Source: Clostridiales bacterium
GTDB taxonomy: Bacteria; Bacillota; Clostridia; Christensenellales; UBA1242
Assembly (NCBI GenBank): GCA_015055815.1
Contig: SVHM01000003.1
Span: 117,271-181,270 of the forward strand
Direction: 5' to 3'
Length of the DNA stretch: 64,000 nt
The notes beneath the pieces were generated by a model that made no database searches, was not told the DNA's origin, and worked only from the letters and a program-made list of their open reading frames with translations. Made by a program: the position numbers and the translations under genes. Positions within the stretch are counted from its first letter, which is position 1. Each line of letters opens with the position of its first letter. This document shows, one piece after another, positions 43,701-58,700 of this stretch.

Positions 43701-46700
43701 GGCGACTATTTATTTAATTATGTTGAAGATAAAGACAAAGACACAAGGTCGTTAGTCATTTGGGCGCACTTTGAACTTACTGTATATGATATTGAGTTTA
43801 TTTTTGCAACACCAGATGGCAAACAACAAGGCGAAACATATACATTCACAGTAAAAAAGGACGATTATTATACTGCAGATTTAGAAAAAGAAGTTAAGAA
43901 AAAATTTGAAGCAGTGATTGATGAAGATACTATTAAAAGTCACGTATTTGAAGATTTCTTTAACGAAGCTTATGTAAACGGTGGCGGTAGTGATTTTGCA
44001 AAAAGATTGGTAGTGGGACAACAATTTAATTCATTATATTTCCCAGTTCTTGCAAGCTCAAAAACTCTTACATTCAAAACTTACTGGACACCAAATTCTG
44101 TAAATATTAAGTATGTTTACGAAAATAACGGCGAAACTGATTATTATGTTGGTGGAAGCGTTTTATATGATAGCGTAGATACATTTACTTTAGAGACGTT
44201 TGATAGGGAGACAAACCATCCTTTTGAAGTAGAAGATGGTTATGATATCTATAAATGGTATATAGTTAAAGATAATTCTAAAGTTTACTTCAATCTTGGA
44301 GAAAGATTAATTGGTGGTGCATATCCATCAATGAGTTCTCTTGCTGACTATATTGTATGGCCAACATCTGGCACAGACAAGTCGGGAACTCTTTACGTTT
44401 ACGCAGAAGTAAATGAAAACATTACTATAAATTATTATGGTACTGATGGACTTATCGGTACAGACACAATTTTGCTTGATGCAAGTAGGCAGGCAAGCGT
44501 AACAATTAAAAACGGTAGTGAAGCAACAAAATCATACGGCAGAAACAACAATATTAGATTTGAAGGCTGGAAAGTTGGCGGACTATCAGAAACTACTACA
44601 TGGGGCTCGGGGGCTACTATATCTGTTTCTGCGACTGCATATCCATCTCACGTAATTAATTTATATGCAGATATGTCATTTGACATTAAATATCTTCATA
44701 TGAAAGATTACCAAAAGTCTTATAATGATGCTGAAGTTTTGAAAACAGAGAAAGTTTCACTTATTAACGAAAGCAAAACAGGTTATATAACTTTCTATAG
44801 TTCAAAAGGTTTGGATAACCTTGATAGTTATAAAGATGTTGACAAGGGCATTGGTGTATTTGGTTACAAATATGGCGAAGCAATATATTCTGTAAGTAAT
44901 GTTGCAAATGGTGGGCTTCCAATTGATATTGACGGAAAAACACAATTTGTATACTTATATGTTTATGAAACAATTAAAATTACATATACAGTAAATGTGA
45001 ATAATGGTGAAAGATTTAGCCATGAAACGGAAGAAAAAGATAATGAAAAAGCAACTTCTGAAATTGTTGAAGAGTATAAAGTAGGCTATGACTTATACTG
45101 CTTAGATGGAGATATAAGAGTAATTAGCGATATCCCAACTAAACCAGATTACGAACATAGTGGTTGGAAGAAAACTGTAAATGGTGTGGTAAATTCTACT
45201 GTTTATAAAAATAGTGAAATACTTAAACTAACATCTTTAGATGATATCACAATGCAGGCATACTTTATCGAGCCACCAATTGGCAAATATACTGGTTATT
45301 TGAGATTTAAAGCAGACGAAAATACATATCATGATATTACTGTTACAAATGGTCAAACAACTATAGAGGAGGTTAATGGTGTAAAGAAAAGTCTTTGCTT
45401 GCTTGATGAAGATGATTTAATTGAACTTGATGAGGAAAGACAAGGTGAAGGCAAATCATTAGCATGGACTAGCACAAAGAAGAAAATTATTGGCTGGAAA
45501 TGTGGTGAAATTGAATATATTTTAGGTGCAAATTATCCAGTTTCAAGAAATTTAAAAGATAATGACCATATCATCTTTGAAGCAATTTGGGAGAAAACTT
45601 ATATCCTTTCATACTATACCGATTTAATGGATATAAGTAAAATGCCAAACCCAAGCGAAATAACTGTTGTTTCGGGTGATGTGTGTGTAGTTCCAATAGT
45701 TGTTCCAGAAAGTTCAAAGCCAGACATAACATTTGAAACTTGGTATTATTTAAATAGGGGCGAAAAAATCATTATAAATGGCGGAGATAGTATAGTTGTT
45801 GATGAAAGTATATCTGAATACAAAGCAGAAAAAACATCTCCAACAAGTCCGACAATTCATTATTTGCCAGCAAGCAATAAAAATGGCGGAGAAAGCTATA
45901 TAATATACTCTCAATGGGGCAAACCATCATTTAGTGTTAAGGCAAGATATATCTATACTGGAGACATTACCCTTCCAGAAGGTAGTACTGGGGTAAAAGG
46001 TACAGAAACAATTGAAGAAGTAGAGTATAATTTTGTAGAATATACCTTTACTTATCCATATGGCTCAAGAATTGCCAACGATATAGTATCTCTTAGAAAA
46101 TTGGTTACTGAAGATGCAAAATCTTTATTTGAAACAAATGTAAAAGCAGTTCGTGGTTGGTCTACAACTCCAACGGGAGATACTTATTATCCAAGCGAAT
46201 TTGCATATATTACAGAAAATTTAGTAGTTTACGCAGTGTTCGCTAAAAAATATAGTGTCACTTATATTGATGCAAACTCTGATTTTGGTTATGATGAAGA
46301 TGTAAGAGTAACCCAATATTATTTCCCTGGCGAAATAGTAACTGTTGACTTAAATGTTGTTAGCAAAATTTATAAAAAATGTTCTACTGATGGCAAAAAA
46401 TATATCACAGCATACGATAAAGGTGGAATTTACGACACCTTTGAAAGTGGAACGGGCAATAATATTGAATATTATAAGGTGTTCGGGTTTATATTCAATG
46501 ACACCGACCCAGATTTTGAAGATTACACTGTTGACCCAGATGGCGATGGAATGATTTTGCTTAGCCTTATTGGTGGAAGCACAACATTTACTATTGGAGA
46601 AGGCGATATAACATTAACACCATATTTCTTAAGGGCATATACCGTTACTTTCTATGAAAACGGAACTGAAGAAGGCAAAATTCACTCTATTGATTACTTG

Positions 46701-49700
46701 TTCCCTGGACTTCAGTCATTAGACATTAGCTCTTTAGAACCGGAAAGACCAAATAATGTATTCTTGGGCTGGGGTGAAAGTCAAAACTCTTACGACCCAA
46801 TTCCTGAAAATCAACGTATTAGTGTAACTGACAAAAACTTAGAATTCTGGGCAATTTGGGAGTCTAATATTGTTGTTACATTTAAATTTGGCACTAGAAC
46901 AATTTGTTCTTTAGTTCCTAATGGACAAGGTAAAATTACCGAAACGGATATTTTAAATGGAATTAAGGGTGGTGTGACATCTGTAAATGAAAGAAAAGTT
47001 TATACATTTATGAATTATATGTATTACCTAACCGGCTTTATATATAATGATAACATGTGTGATATTACTTACATTTGTAGTCAAACTTACGCAAACTCAA
47101 CTACAATTTTTATTGACTTTACAAATGTGTATGAAGTTCAATATTACCAAAATGATGGCGTGCAACTTCCTTACAAAGATTATATTTTAAATGGTGGACA
47201 AAATGGTGTTTACATCAATGGAGATGGCACTTTGGGAAGCACATTTGTGGCATATAATCCAACTGGAATGGTCGCAGAAAAATACCATACTACAAATATG
47301 TGGGAATATAAAACTGGTCAAGTAGAATTTGGGCAAGCTGTTTTGGATATTGAAAACTTGATAGATTCTGCAGATAGTTTCCGTAAAATTAAATTTACTG
47401 CAAAAAATTCACCAAAGACATATAAGGTTGAAATTTATTATGTAGATGAAAGCAAAACTGTAATTGATTTCTATAAGAGTTTTGAAAGTGCAGAGACATT
47501 AACAAATGGCTTTACAAACTATACAAGCACATTCGCTTACGATAGCGATGGTAACAAATTAATTCAAACTGCTGTAACATCAGCAAACTTACAATTTGGT
47601 AGTAAATTTAATGTACTATCTCCAGTAAGAATACCTACATTTAGCGATAAAATCGGTAATCAATATAAATTTATCGGTTGGACAACAGTTAGTAATGCTA
47701 AATTGGGCGCAAGCGTATCATATTATTCTGTTACTACACTGAATGATACAATTATAACTATTGATGCTGATTTGGTTGGTGATAATGATACAATTGAAAC
47801 TATTAAATTGTATCCAGTATTTGAAGAAGTTTTAAAAGATATCAATATTTCTGCTTCAACTGGTGGAAAAATAGATTATCAAATAGAAAATACTGAAAGT
47901 ACTGGAATGATTGAATACCATGATGGTGTTGATAAAATTACAGGCATTAGTACTAAAGACTTGACTATTGCTTGGTATCAAAAATTAACTGTATTTGCAG
48001 GTACTGCTGATACAAATTATGAGTTTAAAAACTTTGCATTCAATGACGTTAGCAAGGATGATGACTTTGAAACTCTTTGGAGTGAACTTGATGATACAAA
48101 CTCTATTACTGCAAACTTTGAAGTAATGTCTGTTTCATTGAAGTTAAAAATAAATCCCGACCTTGCATTAAAGACGGGCATTGCAGATACAACTGAAATT
48201 ATAGCTACTATTAACGGAAGTACATATACTCTTAACTGGGAGAATATGGAACAAACTGTATCAGTAAAAATCACTGATGAAGTAAGAATTTCTGTTACTC
48301 TTGGTAGTTATTATGAAATGTGTACATTTGTATCTGGAAGTAATACTTTCAGTCAATCACAAATTACTGTCAAAGATTTAGAAAAAGTTTCAGAAAATTA
48401 TGAACTTAACTTCAACTTAATTGCTAGTACAGTAGAAATATATTTTGAACTAAATGATGGTGGGTTTGTTGGTAGTACACTAACTGTTGCAAATGAAATA
48501 TTTAGCGGAGTTTCTACTTCTTACGACTTATCACAAAAACTAGTTCTTCCACGTAATTCAAAAATTACTCTTCCAAGTGCAACAAAAACTGTTAATGGAT
48601 GCGTGCTTAATTTGGTTGAGTGGACTAGCTCGGTTGGAAGCGGATTTACAAGTGGGGCAGTTACTGGCGAAATCGATAGAATTGTTACATTCCGTGCAAA
48701 ATATGAAACTGCACAAAACTTGTATTACCAAGTAGACGGTGAGACAGTATATCTTCAGACATTTAAAGGCGGTAGTACAACGATTGGTAATGATAACTTA
48801 ACTACTGCTCTTAAAGATAAAGGCGTTCTTGCAAAATATAACATAAATAAATGGAAAGTTGTTGGCGACAGCACTGAATACGAAAATGGCGACCCACTTT
48901 CAACAACAAATACAGTATTCTATTTAGAAGCGGTTAAAGACCCAGCAGACATAACCATTAAATATACATGGACTGTTGGCGGAGATGCAAAAGAATATAC
49001 TCAAACACAAAAATACGGAAGTGTTACACTACTTACAGAAGAAGAGTTAAAATCTTTAAGTCAAGTGACAGATGTTGCAAACGAATACATCTATGGTTGG
49101 AAATGGACTGATGGTGGTAACGAAGTTATGTCACAAGCGGGTGTAGATTGTTCTGACAAATTCACTTCTTTTGATCAATCTTCAAACAATACTTTTGTTG
49201 TTACTGCAGTAAGATATAAAAAGTACACATATAATATTGGCTACTTTGAAAATGATGGTACTACTACTATAACTAAAGATAGTACTGCTTTAGTTGGTAC
49301 AAAAGTAATAAAAGCAATAGATGAAAATAGAAATGTAAATACTGACGATTTGGTATATTCAGTAGACCCATTACTTCCATCTTCTTTAAGTGACGTTAAT
49401 TCAAATGTATACAATGTTTATATTGGTGAAACAAATGCAGATAAGCAACCAGTACTTGATGATGATAAGCAAGTAACTGTTACTGCTGGTGGACTATTAA
49501 ATTTAAGCTATACAGAAGACACTTTCACATATAGTTATAGACTAGTTGTAATTCTTGCAACAGGAGTAAAAGACTTTAATGTTGTTGTTACAAATCCAGA
49601 GAGTGGAAATGTTATTGATGGCGGAAATTATACTCTTAAATTAGACGCTTCAGCAATTGTTGGTGCACAACTTCCAAACTTTGTTGTGCGTTCAAATGAT

Positions 49701-52700
49701 AGTACAATTATTGATTGGAAATATAATAATGCAACTATTAAAACTACTGAAATAGCAGGAATAAATTTCAATAGTTATAGATTAACTGGTTATAGATTAA
49801 CTAGTTCATCAGGGCATGACGAAATAATTGATATTGAAGATATTAGTAGTCAAGATTTCTTGGATGTTACTGCAAGCGATTATACACTAACTACTCAGTG
49901 GGCATCAAGAATAACGGTACACTATAGTAATGGCGAAGATATTATACATACTGCTTATACAGATGATGAAGTAGAAACTTTAAGTAATGCAAAATTAAAT
50001 GAATACAATGGCTCAAATCTAACAAAAACTGGATATATGTTGGTTGGATATATCTTAAACGATAAAACTAAAATTACATATTCAGATTTATCTGATTTAA
50101 TCAATTTTGAAGCTTCTTATACACCAGAAAGTAATGAAATAACATTATATCCAGCATGGTCAGAGATATATACATATAACTTTGATGTTGAGAGTGTTAT
50201 TGAAGATAAATTTGGTGCATCTTATGTAACAAATAAGATTTCATTTGGTGAAAATAATACAACTTTTGAAGATAATGAACATTCAGTCAATTTGTATTTA
50301 AGTGGCGACCCATCAACTTATACAGTTGATATGTCAAAAATGTACTTTACATATGATGGTTATGGAATAAAGTCTACTAATAATTGGTCGTTATTAGATA
50401 AATTCAAAGAAGATTTGGATAGTGATGAAATGTTTACTACTTTCTCTCTTGAAGGTAATGAGCATGCAGGTACATTCTATGCTGTATGGGAAAGAGAAGA
50501 ATTAACAGTAATATTCTTAAATAACGCTAAAAATAAGAGTGGTACTATTCTTAACGAAACACGACTTGAAATAAAAGTCCATTTGGGAGAATATCTTCCA
50601 AATGATTATATGGAAATTTATGATGAAACTACTGAAGAATATAAAAACTTCACATTCTTAAATTTATCAACAAACGCAGATGGAAGCGGAGTTATATCTA
50701 CTCCAGCAACTTATGTTGTAGATCAAACATTAACTCTATATATCAACTACACATATACTTACATAATCAAGTTCGCTGGTTATAGTGATTTCTGTGATCA
50801 GACTATTGATGAGATTTGTTTGGCAGATGGCGTAGACAAAGTGAATATAAGTGATTGGTTAAGCACTTATACTTTCCATCCAAATGCAGTTGGAGATAAA
50901 TCTATTGAGTCTTGGTCGACTTCAAATGATCCAAATGGCAACCCACCAGATTTCTTTGCAGTTAGTACTTTGACAGCTGATGAAAAAAATTCAGCATCAC
51001 CAAATTACGAAATTACTCTTTATCCTAAGCTTACAAGTCAAACATATGACGTTACCTTAGAGTATAAATATAATGGTGAATGGAAATCAATTAGAAATAA
51101 TGCAATCGCTCATGGTAGTAAATTATATGATGGAATTAGTTCCCCATTTGATATTAATTCGGGCGACCATCCATGGACATTATATAACTGTTTAATTAGT
51201 GGAAGCCAAAAGGCTACTCAAGTTAATATTCAAATTGGACAAAGTGTAGAAACTGTAGACTTAGAAGATTGTGTTATTACTAGTAATTGTACATTGGTTC
51301 TTGTATACACAGACATTGAATACAGCTTGACACTATATAATATGTTAGGCGAGTATTCGGGAACTACTTTAATTGGTGGTACTTTGTCTGGTGAACTTGA
51401 CTTCAAATATGGAAACACAATTGTAAATGATGAACGTACATTAAAAATAGATAATCTTACTAATGCAAGCAATTATGTAATTTATCATCCAAGTCAAGTA
51501 GGTTATGAATTTGATTACTGGTATATAAAAGTTGGTGAAGATTATGAAAAGGTTGATATCAGCTCTAATATTCCAGCGACTATTGGTAGTGTTGGACCTG
51601 ATTTCTTACAACTTTATAATTTCACTGGAGCTGTAGAAATTTATGTAGTATATACTATTAAAAGTTATACAGTAACTATAAATGTTGTAACTGATGGATT
51701 TGAATATAATAGCAATTTAGGTTTTAAATTAACAATAGGTAGTACTGACCACAGCGAATATAAAAATAATGTATCTTACCAAATTAAAGAAGGAACAACT
51801 CTATCTATAGAAGGGCTTGTAAAAGGTAGTCAGGCTAGCAAATATTTAGTTGATAGTGTTGCAGTTAGTGATGCAGATAAATTTAAGGATCATAAAGTAC
51901 TTGGCAATTTAACTATAACTGTAAAATATATCCTAAGTACTGACTTTGCTAAGAAAGTATATTTCTTAGTACAGAAAGATAACTTTAAAGGAAATGTCAG
52001 ACGTATAAGTGGCGAATATAAAATTGAAAATGCGCAAGCACCTTACAATTATGTTACAACTATTGAAAAAGGTACTACTATTACTACACTAGCAGATGTG
52101 TTTATAGGAGAACTTAATAACTATACATTTAATGGCTGGTATGTTGGTAATAGCTCGGGCAGAATTACAGACAACACTTATGTCACTTCAATAAAAGTTG
52201 ACAATGACGTTTATTTAATTGCTGACTTTACTGGAAAAGAAATTACTATCAATTATTATGATAGTGAAAGTGAAGATAAGGCATTTGGTGAACCAGTAAC
52301 ATACGGAACATCATTTGTATTATCTAGTGCAGTAATTGAAAAATCTGATAAAGTTTCTCATTCGTGGACAATTAATGGGAAAACATACAATCTTGGCGAT
52401 ACTGTTAATTTTGCAGATATAAATAGGGATAATAACGATATTTCTAAAATAGATGTAAATGCAAATTTCCAATATTTCTATACAGTTAAGTTTGTATGTG
52501 ATGAAAGTGGCTTTACGGTAAGTACTCCATCTGAGTATAAATTAGTTGATAAACCAATTAGTGTGTCAAGTTATTATTTATATGATAATGATAGTGGGTC
52601 ATATACTTTAACGAATGAAGCACTTGAATATGGAAAAACTTGTGTTGTTCCAAACTTAACAACAACAAGTACTTCAAAGGGCTTTACTGGAAAGTGGAAA

Positions 52701-55700
52701 GTAGCAAACGAAACTTATGATGTTAATGGTGTGTATGAATTAGTTAAAACCCATGCGGAAAACTATATAATTACAATCACTCCAGTAATTGGAAATATTA
52801 TTAAGTTTAATATTTCACTTGGTGGAGCTGCTCAAAAATTCTATGCGAATAAAAATGCAACAACAGAAGTTCAAGCAACAACAATTTATGTTGAAGATGG
52901 ATTTGTTGCTCCAACTATTAGAAAAGACAGTGGTAGTTCTTATTATATTTTAGCAGTCGGTGATAAACAATATTATTTCTATCCAACTGTTGACGGTACT
53001 ACTAGTGGTACGCCTATCAATATGCTTGAGTATAAGCATCTTGGTTGGACTGCTAATTCACAATTAGGAAGAGAATTGGCTGATATTTCTACAATAATGA
53101 CAGATGACAAAAGTGCGTTTAAGTATAAAGTAGTAAATGGTAAATTTGAAAATAACGAAAGTGATGATACATATATTATCGACTTAAAAGATTTGATGAG
53201 TGACAATACTACGTTCTATGCAGTATGGGAAAAGGCAAAAACTGTTACATTTAGTAGGGTAGATAGTGCAAGTGCTACGGGTGAGATATTAAGCAAAGTA
53301 GACAACTACAACGTAAATGTAACTGCAACTGCAATTACTTATTCGTTATTCTTTAACGATACAATTGGTACACCAAATCTAGAATTTACTGGTAAGGCAT
53401 TTGAAGGTTGGAGAAAGAGTGGTACAAGTGTTGAACCTATTAAAGGGCACATTTCTCTTACAAGTTTTGCAAATGTTACATATGAGCCAGTTACAGCAGA
53501 TGGTGTTACTATTACAATTAATTTGAACTTTGATAAGTGGAAGGCTTACTATAATGCAGTTACAAATACTACTTTAGACGTAACCCCAACACTAACAAAT
53601 AGTAAAGTTACAATAAATGAGCAAGGTGTTAATTATACATTTACTGCTTCTATTGAAAATTCAAAATCTGCACTTATTAACTTTACTGGGGTATTTAGTG
53701 ACTTTACTGAAGCACAAAAAGTCTTTAGATTTATTGGAATTGCTAAAAATGCAAACGATAGTACCGCAACACTAACAAGTGACTATACATTTGAAGCAGG
53801 TAATAGTTATACATTATATGCTATTTGGGATGTAATAGAAGTTGCTTTAGAAGTGAAAGTCGGAAATGAAACATATTCAACAGAAGTACCATGGGGTGCA
53901 AAATTAACCATTGATGGAGCGGAAGAAAATTCAACTGGCCATATTTATTATGTGGCACTTGAACGTTTAACTTTCACAAATTCTTCTGGACAAACAACTA
54001 ATGCAAGTACTATTTTAGACGCTTATGAAGAGATGAAGAATGCTCCAGTTTCTTCAGACAAAAATAAACAAGTATTCTTATACTGGGCATATGATAAGGG
54101 TGTAAATAGAGTATTTAATAATACTGCAGTTACTGGTGGTGCAGAACAATATACAATTTCTGACCCAATTAGCCCAATATTAAATAGTGAAACAAATGAA
54201 TGGGAAGTAACAACTGTTTACCCTTATGTAACAAACAAATACGAAATCAGATTTGTAAATGATAACAATCCGTATGGCTCATCTATTTATCTAATAGATA
54301 GTAATGTGGCAGTTGATGCAATTCACCCAATAGACTTTGATGAGACATACAAAGGCATTGTAACAATTAAATATAGTGAAATAGAAACTATATTTGGCAA
54401 AAATTATATTGCTAGCGTTTCTCATGGAAGTGTAAATATTACAGAAGATATAGTGTTTACTACAAAAGACAACAAATTTACATCTGATACAAATAACATT
54501 GTTGACATAGAAGTAACACTTGCGTTTACTGTAAATTATGTTTTACCAAGTGGTGAAGACGGTATTTCAGCAATTACAAATGCTGATATCGGTCAAGAAT
54601 TATATAGTACACCAACTCTTTCAAACACAAACGGACAGTTTAATTCTTGGGTATATTCTCCAAACACTATGAATTTGACTAGCGGAACTATTTTAAGTCT
54701 AAAAAATTCTGAAAAATATATAGAAATTGTATGGGTGTCAAATGGCGTGTACAATATCAAATATACACTTGAAAATGGTGAACTTGAAAGTGAACTTATT
54801 ACTTCAAAAGATATTTATCTAAATGCACAAATTGTAAAAGTTTCAACTATTTCTACAAGTGTTGGTAGTTTAGTTGTAAAAGAAGGAGAAAATTCAAACA
54901 CAAATAATTATTATGTGTATACTTTATCTGAGAATAAAAAACAATTAACTCTTAAAATTCATTATTGCTTGCCTGAAAAAGATATACCTGAAATTGAGCT
55001 TTTAACAGATGGCTATGGTGTAACATCTATTGAACATAATGGTAGTACAAATTCAGCTATTGTAAATAGTTGGGCAAGTAGACAAATATTGACTACCGAT
55101 AACGAAGGAAATATAGTTTACGTTGAAAGTTCTGGAACAAAGACAGAAAGTGGTGAAACATCAACTTTATATACATTGGATTATAAAATTACAAATACTG
55201 TTGAAAGTGGTCGTTTGAATATTACAACAACATTTAAATTTAAAACATACGCAAATGCTTCAACATTTAATATTGTAACTGATATATATAAATATAATGT
55301 TAACTTTAAAATTCTTATTTCAGAAAAAGAAAATCTTCAGTATTTAAGTACTGCAATTGGTAGTAATACATCTCCATGGGTAGACTTTGATAGTACTGCA
55401 ACTATATTAAATACAAAACAAACAAGCCCAATTGCCGTAACTTCTACTTCTAGTTTGAATTTTGATTACGGATATGGTGAATTTGAAGAAGACTATGTTA
55501 CTTTAACTATTTTTGACGTTCCATATGGAACTACATTAAGTCTACGAAATAGCAATAGTGATAGCCAATTACTTGGTTGGAAGTCAAAAAACAATATAAA
55601 TATATGGAATAATTATAATGTTACTCTACAACCAACAATTACAAGTGATGATACGACTACTCCTACTGCAATTAATGTAGATATGGATATAGATGTAAAT

Positions 55701-58700
55701 GACACAATTACATTTAATTTTGCAATTTTGACAAACGATTTGCAATCTCAAGGTACTGATACTAATTGGAAAAAGGTTATTCCATCATCTAATATTGTGG
55801 GGGAAACCAATATTGGAAACAAAAGATATTTGTTTGTTACTTGGAAAACAGTTATACCAAATGTAACAAGTGGATATTCTTATGCAAAAGACATGCAAAA
55901 AGTTGAAGGCAAATATAGATATAATATTACATCTATAATGTCACAAGCATTAAAAGACTTTAATGACGAGTTTAACACAATTCCAGAAGGTGAGCCATCA
56001 GAGTTATATAACATGATGCAATACTTTATGTTTAAAAATCTATGGAACTCAACTGTTGATAATGCTTACATTGAAACTGAACAAAGTCACTATGCAATAT
56101 TTAAAAATGACACAAATACAGATACAATATTTGGACCAGGCTTAAATCTATATACAATATTAGATAGAGCAGTTCTTGTCGAACTTGAACATAAAACTAT
56201 TGATTTCTTTACTGGTGATTATATAAAAGATGAAAACGGTGAAAATATTGATAGAGCAGATTTTAATTTGGATGCATTATTAATCAAAGGTGGTCAAGAT
56301 GACCAAACTGCCGTTTCGGGTTACACATATAGCGCAAATAATTTTGATTTTGTTAATCTAACTGGTGGATATAAATATATTGTTTATATTCTTGATAGTG
56401 ACAAAATTAAAATAAAAATGGCTTATGGTTATTTCCTAACAGTAGGTATAGACCCAGTAATCGAAAGTGATACTCATTTGGATTATAATGCTCATGGTGT
56501 TGATGTTGCTGGTGATGTCGGTAGGGCTTGTACATTTGCAAATAACACATTGGAAATTAAACGTGAAAATGATGCTTTAATTAACAATTTTGAGACAAAT
56601 GCTCCAAAAATTTATGCCATTATTCAAGTTGTAGCAGATACATTTAATATAAACTTCTATAATGCTCTTGATGAAAATAATGAATATCGAACAATTGGAA
56701 GTACTACACTTTCATATGATGAAGATATTGCAAATGCGGGTTATAAATATTATAACGTTACTCTTGCTGACTGGTACGCAGATGCCACTTTGGGTGGAGA
56801 TGAAAGCACAACATTACCATTATTTGCAGGATCGCATAGTGGTAATGGTTTCACTCATCCAAGCGAAGAGACTAATGCCAACAAAAATTATGGACATTTG
56901 AGATATATCTTTACTCATTGGTCAAATAAAGACAACGCATCAAGTACAGTAAGTATTAACAATACTTTAAAATCTAGTTGTAATTTATTGGCTGAATATA
57001 TTGAAGCAATAGGCTTTGATAAGAAAACATCAGCAAGCGATGAACTTCTAGAAATAAAATTCAAAATATTTGATGTTAATAATGGTATAGAAGTAGAACA
57101 AACTAGATTTTTATTTAAAAACGAGTATAGGGATATGTTCGATCATCCTTATTCAACTTCACTTATTATAAATGACGTTCAAATTGAATTTGCTAGAATA
57201 AATGATAAGTGTGAATGGAGTAATGGGGGCTATAATAACTGGCACTTAAGAGAAACAATAACCGGTGATATTGTAGATAATGTGACCGACCTAGACCCTA
57301 GTGGCGATGGTATTGTTTATGCATGTATTCCATATACAATTGAAAGAACTTCATTTAATTCGGATACATATAATGGTGAAAATCCATCATTTACTCTTAC
57401 ATTCTTTGCGTTTGGCGGATATTATCAAGTTTACAATGAAAGAACAATAGATAATGATGATAACGAACGTGAAGTTATACGCTTTACAAATGTTATTCCA
57501 GTTGGTATGAAAGCTGGCAATAAAGATGTGACTACTAGAGATTATTATTTATTTGTAGATGGTAATAATCTAGATGGCGTTGAGTATGTATCTATTACAA
57601 CAAGTGATAATATTTCAACCAAAGGCTTACAATTCTTTATGGATGATGCGTCATATCAAAGTTATTATACATTCGCATATTGGAAATTAGTTGTTGACGG
57701 TGTGCATGCTGAAAGTAAGTACATTAATGGATATAAAGGTAGCCAAACTGGTAATGGCTATGTTGTAGTAGACACAGCTGTGTCTTCAAATGTCGCAACA
57801 GATATTTTGTTCAGCGAACATTTCAACGTTCTTGTAAATATACTTGATGCTGATATGATAGGTAATCCAATACTTGAAGAACAACTAAATTGGTTTAGTG
57901 TAAATAATAGTGTAAATGATAATGACTCTATTTATCAAGGTGATACCGGACTTACTAATGCTAAAATTACAATTGAATTAGATACAAACTCCAAGAAAAC
58001 CTTGTATATTAAGAAAGATGATGGTAAGACTATAAAAACTATTAAAACAATTACTCTAATAGACGACTTTAATTTACCATCTGACGACTCGTTCTATTGG
58101 GATGTACAAAATTTACAAGATAACTCAATAGGACAAATTGATTTAAATAATAATGTATATTTAATAGAAGATGAAAATGGCCCTATAAAACTTACACTAT
58201 CTTATAACAAGTCTAGAAGTCATAAAGATGAAAATTCTGCAGAACTATATGATTATGGAAGTATTAGAGAAGAAGATGCAAGTTATATAACATATACTAA
58301 TACTGAAGCTTTAAATAATGTTGTTTCAGGAACTGCTAAGTATAGTTATACTGCAATTACTTCAAATGACTCTTCATCTACACTTAACATTGTAGACGGA
58401 GAAAGCACTTTCACATTTACTGCAAATGGACTAGACTCAATTGAGTGGGATAATGTAGAGAGAGTTGTATGGCAGTATAGTAATGACGGAAACACTTGGA
58501 ATGATTTGAGTTGTGCAGAGGCAACCATTCCAACTGCAGAGAGTGTTGTTTCTCTTCGTATAGGTATTTACTGGAAGATGTTTACCGTTACTGGAATAGC
58601 ATCACCAGAAAAATATAACGGAGATTTGAAAAACAATTTACAAAATGTTTCGACTTATTCATTGGCTGGAAAAGTAAATGTTATTCTTCCAAAAGGTAAA